A stretch of 64,000 nt of DNA from Labilithrix luteola (GTDB taxonomy: Bacteria > Myxococcota_A > Polyangia > Polyangiales > Polyangiaceae). The translations under genes and the position numbers were made by a program. The stretch spans positions 1,550,001-1,614,000 of the forward strand of contig NZ_CP012333.1 in assembly GCF_001263205.1 (NCBI RefSeq), read 5' to 3'. This document shows, piece after piece, positions 42,287 through 49,595 of the stretch; positions within the stretch are counted from its first letter, which is position 1; each line of letters starts with the position of its first letter. The notes beneath the pieces are model-generated. The model was given only the letters and a program-made list of their open reading frames with translations, did not search any database and was not told the DNA's origin.

Positions 42287-43885
42287 TCAAAATGTTCCTC
42301 TCACCATGGCTCGGAATCCATTCGACTCGGGCGACACCGAAACGAGCGAGGCCGCAGGTGCGGATGCGCGCGCAGGCGCCCCAGGCCAAAGAAACAGGAA
42401 CGCGGATGCCGCCGCGAACACACCGCCCGCCGCGAAGGATATCGCAGAAGCGGTATTGAGCGTCGCGATGCGGTCGTTTCGCTCGATGGCGCTCTTCTGA
42501 CTTTCTGCGGACGAGCTGCCGTTCGATTCGCCGTGGGCCATGACGAGCGTGGTGACGCCCGCGCCCACGCCCACCACCGAGAGGCCCAGCGCTCCGTACG
42601 CAAGCGGGCGACGCCACCCGACCTTCGAGTCCGCGCGCCGAGTCGAATCCTCGGAGGGCGATGGCGGCACGGACAGCGCCGGTGTGTACGAGGAAACGTC
42701 GGCCTGGCTGAACGGCAGCGAAAAGACGAGGCCGAACGAATCGTGCGCGGCGCCTCGCGCGAGCGTCGTGCGCTCGGCCACGGGCAGATCGGCGAGCGCC
42801 AACACCTCTCCCTCTCGTGGAAGCGCGTATTCGTGTTCGTCGTCGATACGGCGTAGGTAAACCGGCGCCGGCGACACCGGAGCGATGAGCGACATCTCCA
42901 GTCCACTCGCGTTGTGCGCGTCCGCAATGCGAACCCCGCGTCCGTCCTCGAGGACATAGTGCCCCGCGTGGGATCCGTCGATCACGACACGTCGCCGTAG
43001 GCCCTCACGAATATCGGCCAGCGTCGACGTGCCCTGAGGCGCGCGCGCGAAGACGTCGGGTCGATACTTCTCGCTCGGAATCGCCGCATTCGCCCGCGCG
43101 ACGAAGGCTGCCATCTCGCGATACGTGATCTCTCCGTCGCGATCGGCGTCGGCGGCACCGTAGAGCCCCGAGCGAACCTCATGGCTGAAAACGCCGCCCT
43201 CGAAACCTTCCCATTCATGGCTCTCTCGCGCGGAGGAAGTCGAGAGGAGCATCCCGATACGAGGGTCGTCGCCGAGGCTTGCCGCGCGGACCTCGCCGAG
43301 CGGTCGGCGCTCCCCGCCGGGCCCCCGTCCCACGGCAAGGAAGTACGATGCGCACGCATCCACGACGACGTGGATCCGAGTGGCCGGCACCTTGGAGAAC
43401 GCGTGAAGGAGCTCTGGTCCGGTGAGCCGCGCGTCTTCCAGTGTGACGTAGCCCTGGCCGTTCTTCACGTCTCCGTGTCCTGCGTAGACGAAGTACACGA
43501 CCGTGGCCACGCCACGCGACGCCGCCTGCGAAACGTCACGCGCGAGATCCGTCATGACGCGATCGAACGTGGCGCGCCGAGGCTCTCCGGCTTCTGCGGC
43601 CGCCTGCGGGTGGAGGGCGCGTGTGTTGTCGTCGAGACGCGTCAAGAGATACGTGCGCGCACCGAGCCTTCGAAAGAGATCTTGGTATCGAGCCGCATCG
43701 TCGTCGGCATATCGAAGCGGCGTCACGCCTTCGTCCACCGAGCGGTTGTTGCCGACGATCACGGCAAACGTGGCGCTCCCGCCGGCTTTCGACACCGGTG
43801 GTTCCGCATGTGCGGTGCTGATCCAACCGACCAAGGTGAAGGTAGCGAAGAGAGCGCTCGCCACGAGCCGCAACGCTGCGCTCAT
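42287..43885 (-). CDS. Secreted caspase-like (C14/metacaspase) peptidase with EF-hand-type loop
   Basis: ATG 43885 overlaps the upstream stop (ATGA); longer extension is Arg-rich. The 532-residue product has a Sec signal peptide ending 'ISTAHA'. The caspase fold spans about 38-260: 'FAVIVGNNRSVDEGVTPLRY' start, catalytic His about 137 in 'VYAGHGD' and Cys about 178 in 'VVVDACASY'. A canonical EF-hand loop with D246, D248, D250, G251 and E257 ('DADRDGEITYRE') sits at its end, suggesting calcium dependence. The C-terminal half has two hydrophobic segments (around 430-500). Bacterial homologues cleave after basic residues or act in signalling; the target is unknown. Confidence 0.82.
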   Translation of the reverse strand: MSAALRLVASALFATFTLVGWISTAHAEPPVSKAGGSATFAVIVGNNRSVDEGVTPLRYADDDAARYQDLFRRLGARTYLLTRLDDNTRALHPQAAAEAGEPRRATFDRVMTDLARDVSQAASRGVATVVYFVYAGHGDVKNGQGYVTLEDARLTGPELLHAFSKVPATRIHVVVDACASYFLAVGRGPGGERRPLGEVRAASLGDDPRIGMLLSTSSARESHEWEGFEGGVFSHEVRSGLYGAADADRDGEITYREMAAFVARANAAIPSEKYRPDVFARAPQGTSTLADIREGLRRRVVIDGSHAGHYVLEDGRGVRIADAHNASGLEMSLIAPVSPAPVYLRRIDDEHEYALPREGEVLALADLPVAERTTLARGAAHDSFGLVFSLPFSQADVSSYTPALSVPPSPSEDSTRRADSKVGWRRPLAYGALGLSVVGVGAGVTTLVMAHGESNGSSSAESQKSAIERNDRIATLNTASAISFAAGGVFAAASAFLFLWPGAPARASAPAASLVSVSPESNGFRAMVRGTF

Positions 43886-44730
43886 CGCGTCACCTCGAAC
43901 GACAGCACGTAGTCGTGCCCGTCTGCGAGCGCGAGGGGCCGTGCCGGTGAGACGAGGCGAGCCTCCACCTCCTTCACCGTCGCTGCATGATTCAAAAAGA
44001 GCGCATGAACGTGGAGCTCTCGACCCGCGTAGGGATGGGTGATGGCATCGGGCATGGTGTGGAGCGCTCGATCCTTCGTGATCGGGACGGCAGAAGGCGT
44101 TTCGGCGGGGTTGGTCCACTCCGGGTAGAACCAGTACACGCGCGAGGACTCGTCGACTCCGAAGATCATCACGTGCGAGGCGTCGTCGGCGTTGACGATA
44201 CCGAAGGCCAGCGACTCGTTGGCGCGCACGGCGTCGACGACGGGAACCAACGTGCCTTGCGAACCGGCAGGAGCCGCCGAAGGTGCTCGATAGACGTGGA
44301 GGATGCCGGCCGTCTCAATCCCGCGGGACGAGGCAATCGTATCGCCACGGCCGCGCGCGGTGAATCCCTGCTCCGAGCTTCCGCGCACGTAGAGAACGAA
44401 CGCGGCGGCAACAGCCGTGATGACCGACAACGGTGCCAGCCTACGCACGAGTCGAAGTGACCGCGGCGCCCCTTGGTCTTTTGTCGATTCGACGGGCGCT
44501 TGGCTCGCAACGGCGTCTTCCACCGCGAACCCGAGCGCCCGGCCGAGTCGCGCATGGGGCGGCGGCGCGTTCGCGTCGAGCGAGGCCAAGAGCAGCTGCT
44601 TTTCGTAACGCGTACGGCAGGCCGAGCACCCCTCGAGGTGATCACGCAGCTCGTGCTCCTCCGATGGGGAGATGCTCATCTCGAAGTGGGCGTCCACCCG
44701 AGGAAGAAACGCGCAGGTGGGCGAGCTCAT
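43882..44730 (-). CDS. Zinc-finger (zf-HC2) anti-sigma-type membrane protein
   Basis: The 282-residue product has an N-terminal HxxxCxxC zinc site (His 31, Cys 35, Cys 38 in 'DHLEGCSAC'), typical of anti-sigma factors. One membrane span lies near 'PLSVITAVAAAFVLYV' (about 100-116), and a beta-rich periplasmic domain of about 150 residues follows ('GTLVPVVDAVRANESLAFGI', 'VYWFYPEWTNP'). It probably holds the upstream ECF sigma factor inactive and senses an envelope signal. Its start overlaps the sigma stop and its stop overlaps the caspase start (both ATGA), so the three proteins are translationally coupled. Confidence 0.82.
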   Translation of the reverse strand: MSSPTCAFLPRVDAHFEMSISPSEEHELRDHLEGCSACRTRYEKQLLLASLDANAPPPHARLGRALGFAVEDAVASQAPVESTKDQGAPRSLRLVRRLAPLSVITAVAAAFVLYVRGSSEQGFTARGRGDTIASSRGIETAGILHVYRAPSAAPAGSQGTLVPVVDAVRANESLAFGIVNADDASHVMIFGVDESSRVYWFYPEWTNPAETPSAVPITKDRALHTMPDAITHPYAGRELHVHALFLNHAATVKEVEARLVSPARPLALADGHDYVLSFEVTR

Positions 44731-45272
44731 GACGCGTCCTTTCCGAGGACGAACTTGCGCAGCATTTCGCGGATGCGCTCCTCTTGGTAGGCCAGGGTCG
44801 ATCGCTGCATGGAGAGCGTTGCGGCGGCCTCCCTCTGCGGGAGCTGCTTCACGAAGCGCGCTTCGAAGACGCCTCTGTATTTCTCGGGAAGGATCTCGTC
44901 ACGAAAGCGGTCGACGATGGACCGTGCGGAAATCTCTTCCAGGACCGGCGCCGGCGCCCTTGGCTCCGGCACGGACTCGAGGCTGGTCTCGCGCCGCCTT
45001 CTTCGGGCAACGTCGATGGCCGCGTTGGTGGCCACGCGTGAAAGCCACGCACCGAGGTTGCCTCCCGAAAACGCCGAGCGCATCCCCGTATCCGTGAGCA
45101 GACGATAGAACACGTCGTGCACCACTGCCTCGGCATCGATGGTGGGCAGGATCCTCGTCGCCGCGGCGAGGACCGACGCGCCATGCTCCCGATAGCAGGC
45201 CTCGATCACGGCATGCTCGCCGGCGTGGAACCGCTCGAGGAAGTCCGGCTGGCTCGTTCGTGGCAGCATCAT
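44727..45272 (-). CDS. ECF-type RNA polymerase sigma factor upstream of caspase operon
   Basis: Adjacent ATGs at 45272 and 45269 are the likely starts; a further upstream extension to 45317 is possible. Region 2 spans about 20-95 ('EHAVIEACYREHGASVLAAA', 'DAEAVVHDVFYRLL', 'LGAWLSRVATNAAIDVARR'). Region 4 spans about 120-175 ('LPEKYRGVFEARFVKQLPQR', 'EAAATLSMQRSTLAYQEERI'). It heads a three- or four-gene operon with a zinc-finger anti-sigma and a secreted caspase-like protein. No shared promoter block with locus A is visible in the 223 nt upstream. Confidence 0.87.
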   Translation of the reverse strand: MMLPRTSQPDFLERFHAGEHAVIEACYREHGASVLAAATRILPTIDAEAVVHDVFYRLLTDTGMRSAFSGGNLGAWLSRVATNAAIDVARRRRRETSLESVPEPRAPAPVLEEISARSIVDRFRDEILPEKYRGVFEARFVKQLPQREAAATLSMQRSTLAYQEERIREMLRKFVLGKDAS

Positions 45273-45495
45273 CACCCAAGGGAAGCCTCGTTGTAGTGCA
45301 AGATTCACGGCCGACAATAGTTCGGACCGGCGCCCTTGCCGGCCTGTCGGCTCGAACGAACCGGCGCCCGTCGATGGACGAAAGAATCTTCACGTCTCGC
45401 GATGGCCCGAACTCACCGGGTTGCCATGGCGCGGTCGGACAAACGAGCTAGAATCGGGCGCCTTCACGCCGTCCCTTCACGTCGCGCCTTCGTGA

Positions 45496-46428
45496 TCACG
45501 AATCCGAAACGGACAAACAAGCGGCGAGCGACTCGATGTGCGTGCGCAACGCGTCCTCCGCTCGCCCGTCGAGCGAAGCAAAGGCTCGAGGGAAGGCGGC
45601 TTCGAGATCGACGAGCACGTCGAGAACGACTTCGTCCACGATCGCGTCGACATTCGTCCCCACCTTCGATCGTGCGGACGCGATGCGCGCGTGGTTCACC
45701 ATGCGCGTCGCGAGCCGAGCGAACTCGGCGGCATCGATCGTCGCTGCCGCGTCGAACGGCACGCTCTCGTCGAATTGCGCCTCGTCGAACTCGGCGATCT
45801 TCCACTTCACGACGTAGCGTTCGTCGACGTGCGCCCGAGCATCAGGCTTGAGGACGAACCCCTCGGCGATGTTGTCTTGGAGCGAAGGCAATCCGAGGAG
45901 CGACGCCACGCGTGAGGGGAACCGGACCGGCAGAGCCTCGAGCTCGGCCCGCACCCCGCGTCCGAGGAGCGGCACGACGAACAGACCGTGCTCAGCCGCG
46001 AGCGCTTCGACCTCGGAGTGGGCGAGGAACTCATCGCCACGAACGACGTCGAACAGCGCGAAGTGAATGTCCGGCGCGTACCAAATACCCGTCTGCACGG
46101 CGACGATACCGCGCATGGGCACGACGTCAGGATGTGGATAGCCGCCGCCGAAGATCTCGCCATAGAGATGCACGATCTCCTTAGCGCCCAGCGCGGCGTG
46201 GATCGCGCGCGCCGCCTGGGTGAGGTGACTGCGAACGAGCTGCCAGCCGAAGAACGGCTCGTCGTCCGCGAGGAACACTTTTCGCTTGCCGACCCTGGCG
46301 AGAGTCCCGTCGGTGGCCACGACGAGGTTGGCCCCGTGGATCTTCTCGGTCGCAACCCACGGTCCCCCGGGCGCCCGGCGAACGCCGTCGTGGCGCTTCG
46401 GAATCTTCGGATACGGCCGGTGATCCAT
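45496..46428 (-). CDS. Rnl2-family RNA ligase (ATP-dependent)
   Basis: ATG 46428 is used (46443 also possible). The nucleotidyltransferase motifs are complete: motif I 'EKIHGAN' with the adenylated Lys about 29, motif III 'YGEIFGG' (Glu about 91), motif IV 'EGFVLKP' (Glu 189, Lys 194) and motif V 'KWK' (about 208-210). The motif I variant EKIHGxN is characteristic of T4 Rnl2-type ligases, which seal 3'-OH/5'-phosphate nicks in duplex RNA. The C-terminal about 100 residues are helical. No RNA kinase/phosphatase or RtcB partner lies nearby, so its repair context is unknown. Confidence 0.85.
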   Translation of the reverse strand: MDHRPYPKIPKRHDGVRRAPGGPWVATEKIHGANLVVATDGTLARVGKRKVFLADDEPFFGWQLVRSHLTQAARAIHAALGAKEIVHLYGEIFGGGYPHPDVVPMRGIVAVQTGIWYAPDIHFALFDVVRGDEFLAHSEVEALAAEHGLFVVPLLGRGVRAELEALPVRFPSRVASLLGLPSLQDNIAEGFVLKPDARAHVDERYVVKWKIAEFDEAQFDESVPFDAAATIDAAEFARLATRMVNHARIASARSKVGTNVDAIVDEVVLDVLVDLEAAFPRAFASLDGRAEDALRTHIESLAACLSVSDS

Positions 46429-46504
46429 CGCGCTCGCTTCCAACGCCGAGCATGGCGCCCAATCACGACGACCGCAACCCCTGGATTTGGTAGGCTCGCC
46501 GGTC

Positions 46505-47011
46505 GTGAGTCTAGGGCAATACGCCTGTGGATCTTGTGGCCAGCAGCACGACGATATGCCGACGTCGTTCCACGCGCGGGCGCCGGCCTATTGGTCGGAC
46601 GCGCTCGCGAGCGATCCGAAGAGCGAGCTATCGGAAGATCAATGCGTGATCGGAGAAGAGCACTTCTTCATCCGCGGACTCCTCCGGCTACCCATCCGCG
46701 ATACCGACGACCATTTCACATGGGGAGTCTGGGTCTCGCTGAGCCGCAGCAACTTCCTTCGCACGTCCGAGCTCTGGGAGCAGGTCGGACGCGAAGCGGA
46801 ACCGCCGATGTTCGGCTGGCTCTCCACGGACCTCGCCCAGGTCTACGGCGTACCAACCCTCAACCTCGAGACGATGGTTCACACCCAACCCGTGGGCGAC
46901 CGGCCATGGATCGTCCTGGCGCCCACCGATCACCCACTCGCGGTGGACCAGCACGCCGGCATTACGCTCGCCCGCGCCCGTGCCATCGTCGAGCGACTCA
47001 TGCACGGCTGA
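46505..47011 (+). CDS. DUF2199 domain protein
   Basis: GTG 46505 is chosen because family members begin just before a C-x-x-C-G pair; here 'YACGSCGQQHDDMPTSF' follows within ten residues (TTG 46487 is the alternative). The 168-residue product has the hallmark 'LSEDQCVIGEEHFFIRGLL', 'LPI', 'FTWGVWVSLS' and 'YGVPTLNLE'. The paired cysteines may bind zinc. The biochemical role of DUF2199 is unknown to me. It is divergent from the RNA ligase gene. Confidence 0.8.
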   Translation: MSLGQYACGSCGQQHDDMPTSFHARAPAYWSDALASDPKSELSEDQCVIGEEHFFIRGLLRLPIRDTDDHFTWGVWVSLSRSNFLRTSELWEQVGREAEPPMFGWLSTDLAQVYGVPTLNLETMVHTQPVGDRPWIVLAPTDHPLAVDQHAGITLARARAIVERLMHG

Positions 47012-47012
47012 T

Positions 47013-47408
47013 CTACCGAGCCGCGGGTGGCTGATAGATCTGAATCAGATTCCCGCACGTATCGGAGAAGACGGCGATGGTGACCGGGCCGGCATTGGTG
47101 GGCTCCATGGTGAAGGTCACCCCGAGCGCTTTGAGGCGAGAGAACTCCGCGTGGATGTCGCTCACCTCGAACGCCGTGAGCGGAATGCCCTGCTCGAACA
47201 AGGCCTTTTGGAACACCTTCGCCGCGGGGTTCGCGTTGGGTTCGAGCACGAGCTCGAGATCGTCCGGGCCCTCGGGCGAGACGACGGTTAGCCACTTGTA
47301 CTCGCCGACGGGAAGGTCGTTCTTCTTCACGAAGCCGAGGACGTCCGTATAGAAGCGCAGCGCCTTGTCCTGATCGTCGACCATGATACTGTTCAGCTTG
47401 ATTCGCAT
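47013..47408 (-). CDS. VOC (glyoxalase/bleomycin-resistance) superfamily protein
   Basis: ATG 47408 follows a purine-rich AAGGAGG region on its strand. The 131-residue product shows two beta-alpha-beta-beta-beta modules: 'IKLNSIMVDDQDKALRFYTD' with 'DLELVLEPN', and 'AFEVSDIHAEFSRLKALGVT' with 'VAVFSDTCGNLIQIYQP' style end. The terminal 'D.CGN.IQIYQ' pattern supplies the C-terminal metal-site Gln region of many VOC proteins. It may act as an antibiotic- or aldehyde-handling enzyme; the ligand is unknown. It lies 47 nt after an AraC regulator on the same strand. Confidence 0.88.
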   Translation of the reverse strand: MRIKLNSIMVDDQDKALRFYTDVLGFVKKNDLPVGEYKWLTVVSPEGPDDLELVLEPNANPAAKVFQKALFEQGIPLTAFEVSDIHAEFSRLKALGVTFTMEPTNAGPVTIAVFSDTCGNLIQIYQPPAAR

Positions 47409-47455
47409 CGAAGGCCTCCTTGGGTTCGATCGACAATCTCGCTGACGTCCGCGCG

Positions 47456-47932
47456 TCACGCTTCTCGAAAATTGCGAAACGCGCGAAACGCTGATGCGGG
47501 CAGGTGGAGCATCAAGCTCAGACATCCGGGGGCCAATGCGCGTGCCATGGTGGTCGGGACCTGCACCAACGAGCGAGCTCGGCGACGGTAGGCCGAGGGC
47601 GTCTCTCCCACGCGACGCGCGAACAGGTCGCTGAAGCTGCCGAGGCTCGAAAAGCCGACCTCCATGCAGACCTCGGTCACCGAGTACTGGCCGCACGCCA
47701 GGAGCTCCTTCGCGCGATCGATGCGCAGTTGCGTCCGGTACTGGTGAGGCGTTGCTCCGAACAAGGCGTCGAAGCGCCGGATGAAGTGGAAAGGAGAGAT
47801 GCCGATCTCCCGAGCCACGTCGGGGATCGACAGCGGCACCTCGCCCATCTCCGCGAGCATGTCGCGCGCGAGGCAGAGGCGCCGGAAGGTCCCGCTGTCG
47901 AGCACCATGCGCCAAAGCATAGCCGTGGTCAT
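47456..47932 (-). CDS. Short AraC-family transcriptional regulator
   Basis: The 158-residue product is nearly all DNA-binding domain: first HTH 'SIPDVAREIGISPFHFIRRF', second HTH 'SVTEVCMEVGFSSLGSFSDL' followed by the 'GETPSAYRR' signature. There is no sugar-binding N-terminal domain, as in MarA/SoxS-type members. It probably controls the downstream VOC gene. It diverges from another AraC gene across about 96 nt. Confidence 0.9.
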   Translation of the reverse strand: MTTAMLWRMVLDSGTFRRLCLARDMLAEMGEVPLSIPDVAREIGISPFHFIRRFDALFGATPHQYRTQLRIDRAKELLACGQYSVTEVCMEVGFSSLGSFSDLFARRVGETPSAYRRRARSLVQVPTTMARALAPGCLSLMLHLPASAFRAFRNFREA

Positions 47933-48028
47933 CGCGGATGGTCAGAGCTAGCGTGAGCGAATCGGCACGAAGATTGAGCGCTGAAGGCGCGATCGGGCGC
48001 GGTTTTGGTGGCAAAAAAGGCCCGAGAC

Positions 48029-48892
48029 ATGGCAGCGGACGTCAACGACACCAGCACGGTTCGGCTCGCATCCGGGCCACGCTTGGTCCTGGCACGCGCC
48101 GACGTGGGCGCGGCCGGGCACATCGTCCAGCGCTCGGATCTGACGTCGCGACGAGTCGTGGTCGACCAGGCGACGCTCATCCTCGTCGAAGAAGGGCGGA
48201 AGCGGATTCGCTGGTCGGGGGGCGAATGCATCGCGAGCGCAGGAGAGGCGATCTCGCTGCAGGCGGGTGAAGTGGTCGACATCTCGAATACGCCGGGTCC
48301 GAGCGGCGCCTATCGGGCCCTCTGGATTTGTTGGTGCCCGGAGCTGCTCGACGTGATCCGTCCTGTCCCGCGACATTCGAGCCCGCGCGTGGCTCACCAC
48401 AAGGCGTTGAACGAGTCGTTTCGCGCATCGTTCTACCGCGCCTTCGACAGTCTCGGGGAAGCCGATGACCTGCCGGCGAGCATTGCCACGCATCGCCTCG
48501 AGGAGGTCTTGCTCTGGCTCGGCGAGCGCGCCTTTCGATTCTCCCAGCCCGCACCCGCATCGCTCGGTCAGCGGATTCGGCGTCTTCTCTCGTCGGATCC
48601 ATCCGCCGAATGGTCGATGGAGTCGGTCGCGCACGAGACCGCGACGAGCGTTCCGACGTTGCGGCGAAGACTGACGGCGGAAGGAATCGCCTTTCGCGAC
48701 CTCGTGCAAGACGTCCGCATGTCCCACGCGCTGACGCTGCTCCAGAACACCGATACCTCGGTGCTCGAGGTGGCGTTGGCCACCGGATACGCGTCGCCTT
48801 CCCGGTTTACCGCGCGGTTCCGCGCGCGCTTCGGTTACCTGCCCACCGACGTTCGCGGAGAACACCGCGGTCGCAAGCGCAGCACCGTCTAG
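48029..48892 (+). CDS. AraC-family regulator with N-terminal sensor domain
   Basis: ATG 48029 is favoured; GTG 48008 is possible. About 160 N-terminal residues form a cupin-like beta-rich sensor ('TLILVEEGRKRIRW', 'AISLQAGEVVDISNTPGPSG'). The C-terminal AraC DNA-binding domain follows ('SMESVAHETATSVPTLRRRL', 'SVLEVALATGYASPSRFTAR', 'RFGYLPTDVR'). Its GST neighbour starts 56 nt downstream on the same strand and is the likely target. The inducer is unknown. Confidence 0.88.
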   Translation: MAADVNDTSTVRLASGPRLVLARADVGAAGHIVQRSDLTSRRVVVDQATLILVEEGRKRIRWSGGECIASAGEAISLQAGEVVDISNTPGPSGAYRALWICWCPELLDVIRPVPRHSSPRVAHHKALNESFRASFYRAFDSLGEADDLPASIATHRLEEVLLWLGERAFRFSQPAPASLGQRIRRLLSSDPSAEWSMESVAHETATSVPTLRRRLTAEGIAFRDLVQDVRMSHALTLLQNTDTSVLEVALATGYASPSRFTARFRARFGYLPTDVRGEHRGRKRSTV

Positions 48893-48948
48893 CACCTTCG
48901 AACGAAGGTCTGCGCGTGACTTCAACCTACTCGCAAGGAGAGAGGTTC

Positions 48949-49590
48949 ATGCTGAAAGTCCATCATCTCGGTCATTCGCAATCGGAACGAATCGTCTGGC
49001 TATGCGAAGAGCTCGCCATTCCCTACGAGCTCGTGAAATACACACGCGACCCCGTCACGCGCATGTCGCCGCCGGAGCTCAAGGCGCTGCATCCGCTCGG
49101 CGCCGCGCCGCTCGTCGAGGTCGACGGCATGCTGCTCGCCGAATCGGGTGCCATCGCAGAATTCATTCTTGCTCGATATGGTCACGGACATTTACGACAC
49201 GAATCGAATCACCCCAATTTCGCGCCATATCTCTATTGGTTCCATTTTGCCAATGGCAACCTTCAACCCGCGCTCTTCCGTTCGATGACCGTGGGTCGCT
49301 GCGGGCTGGCGGCGGACCATCCGCTTCGTGCGGCGGTGCGGCAGCGACTCGACATGGTGCTCGCACTGATCGACGAACGGCTGGCCCACAACGATTACCT
49401 CGCTGGCGCCGAATTCACCGCGGCAGACATCATGAGCGTTTTCTCACTCACCACGATGCGCCTGTTCCATCCCGTCGATCTCGCGCCCTATCCCAACATC
49501 TTGGCCTACCTCCAGCGCATCGGCGCCCGGCCCGCCTACCAGCGAGCCATGTCCAAAGGCGACCCGGATTTGGCTCCGATGTTGATCTGA
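48949..49590 (+). CDS. Glutathione S-transferase family protein
   Basis: AAGGAGAGAGG (48935-48945) supports ATG 48949. The 213-residue product has a thioredoxin-like N-terminal domain ('LGHSQSERIVWLCEELAIPY', cis-Pro region 'GAAPLVEVDG', glutathione-binding 'LAESGAIAEFI') and an all-helical C-terminal domain ('AGAEFTAADIMSVFSL' is the N-capping box). The active-site residue is probably the Ser in 'HSQSERI'. It conjugates glutathione to electrophiles or isomerises them. It is likely regulated by the preceding AraC gene. Its stop lies 5 nt from the convergent end of locus C. Confidence 0.92.
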   Translation: MLKVHHLGHSQSERIVWLCEELAIPYELVKYTRDPVTRMSPPELKALHPLGAAPLVEVDGMLLAESGAIAEFILARYGHGHLRHESNHPNFAPYLYWFHFANGNLQPALFRSMTVGRCGLAADHPLRAAVRQRLDMVLALIDERLAHNDYLAGAEFTAADIMSVFSLTTMRLFHPVDLAPYPNILAYLQRIGARPAYQRAMSKGDPDLAPMLI

Positions 49591-49595
49591 CCAGG

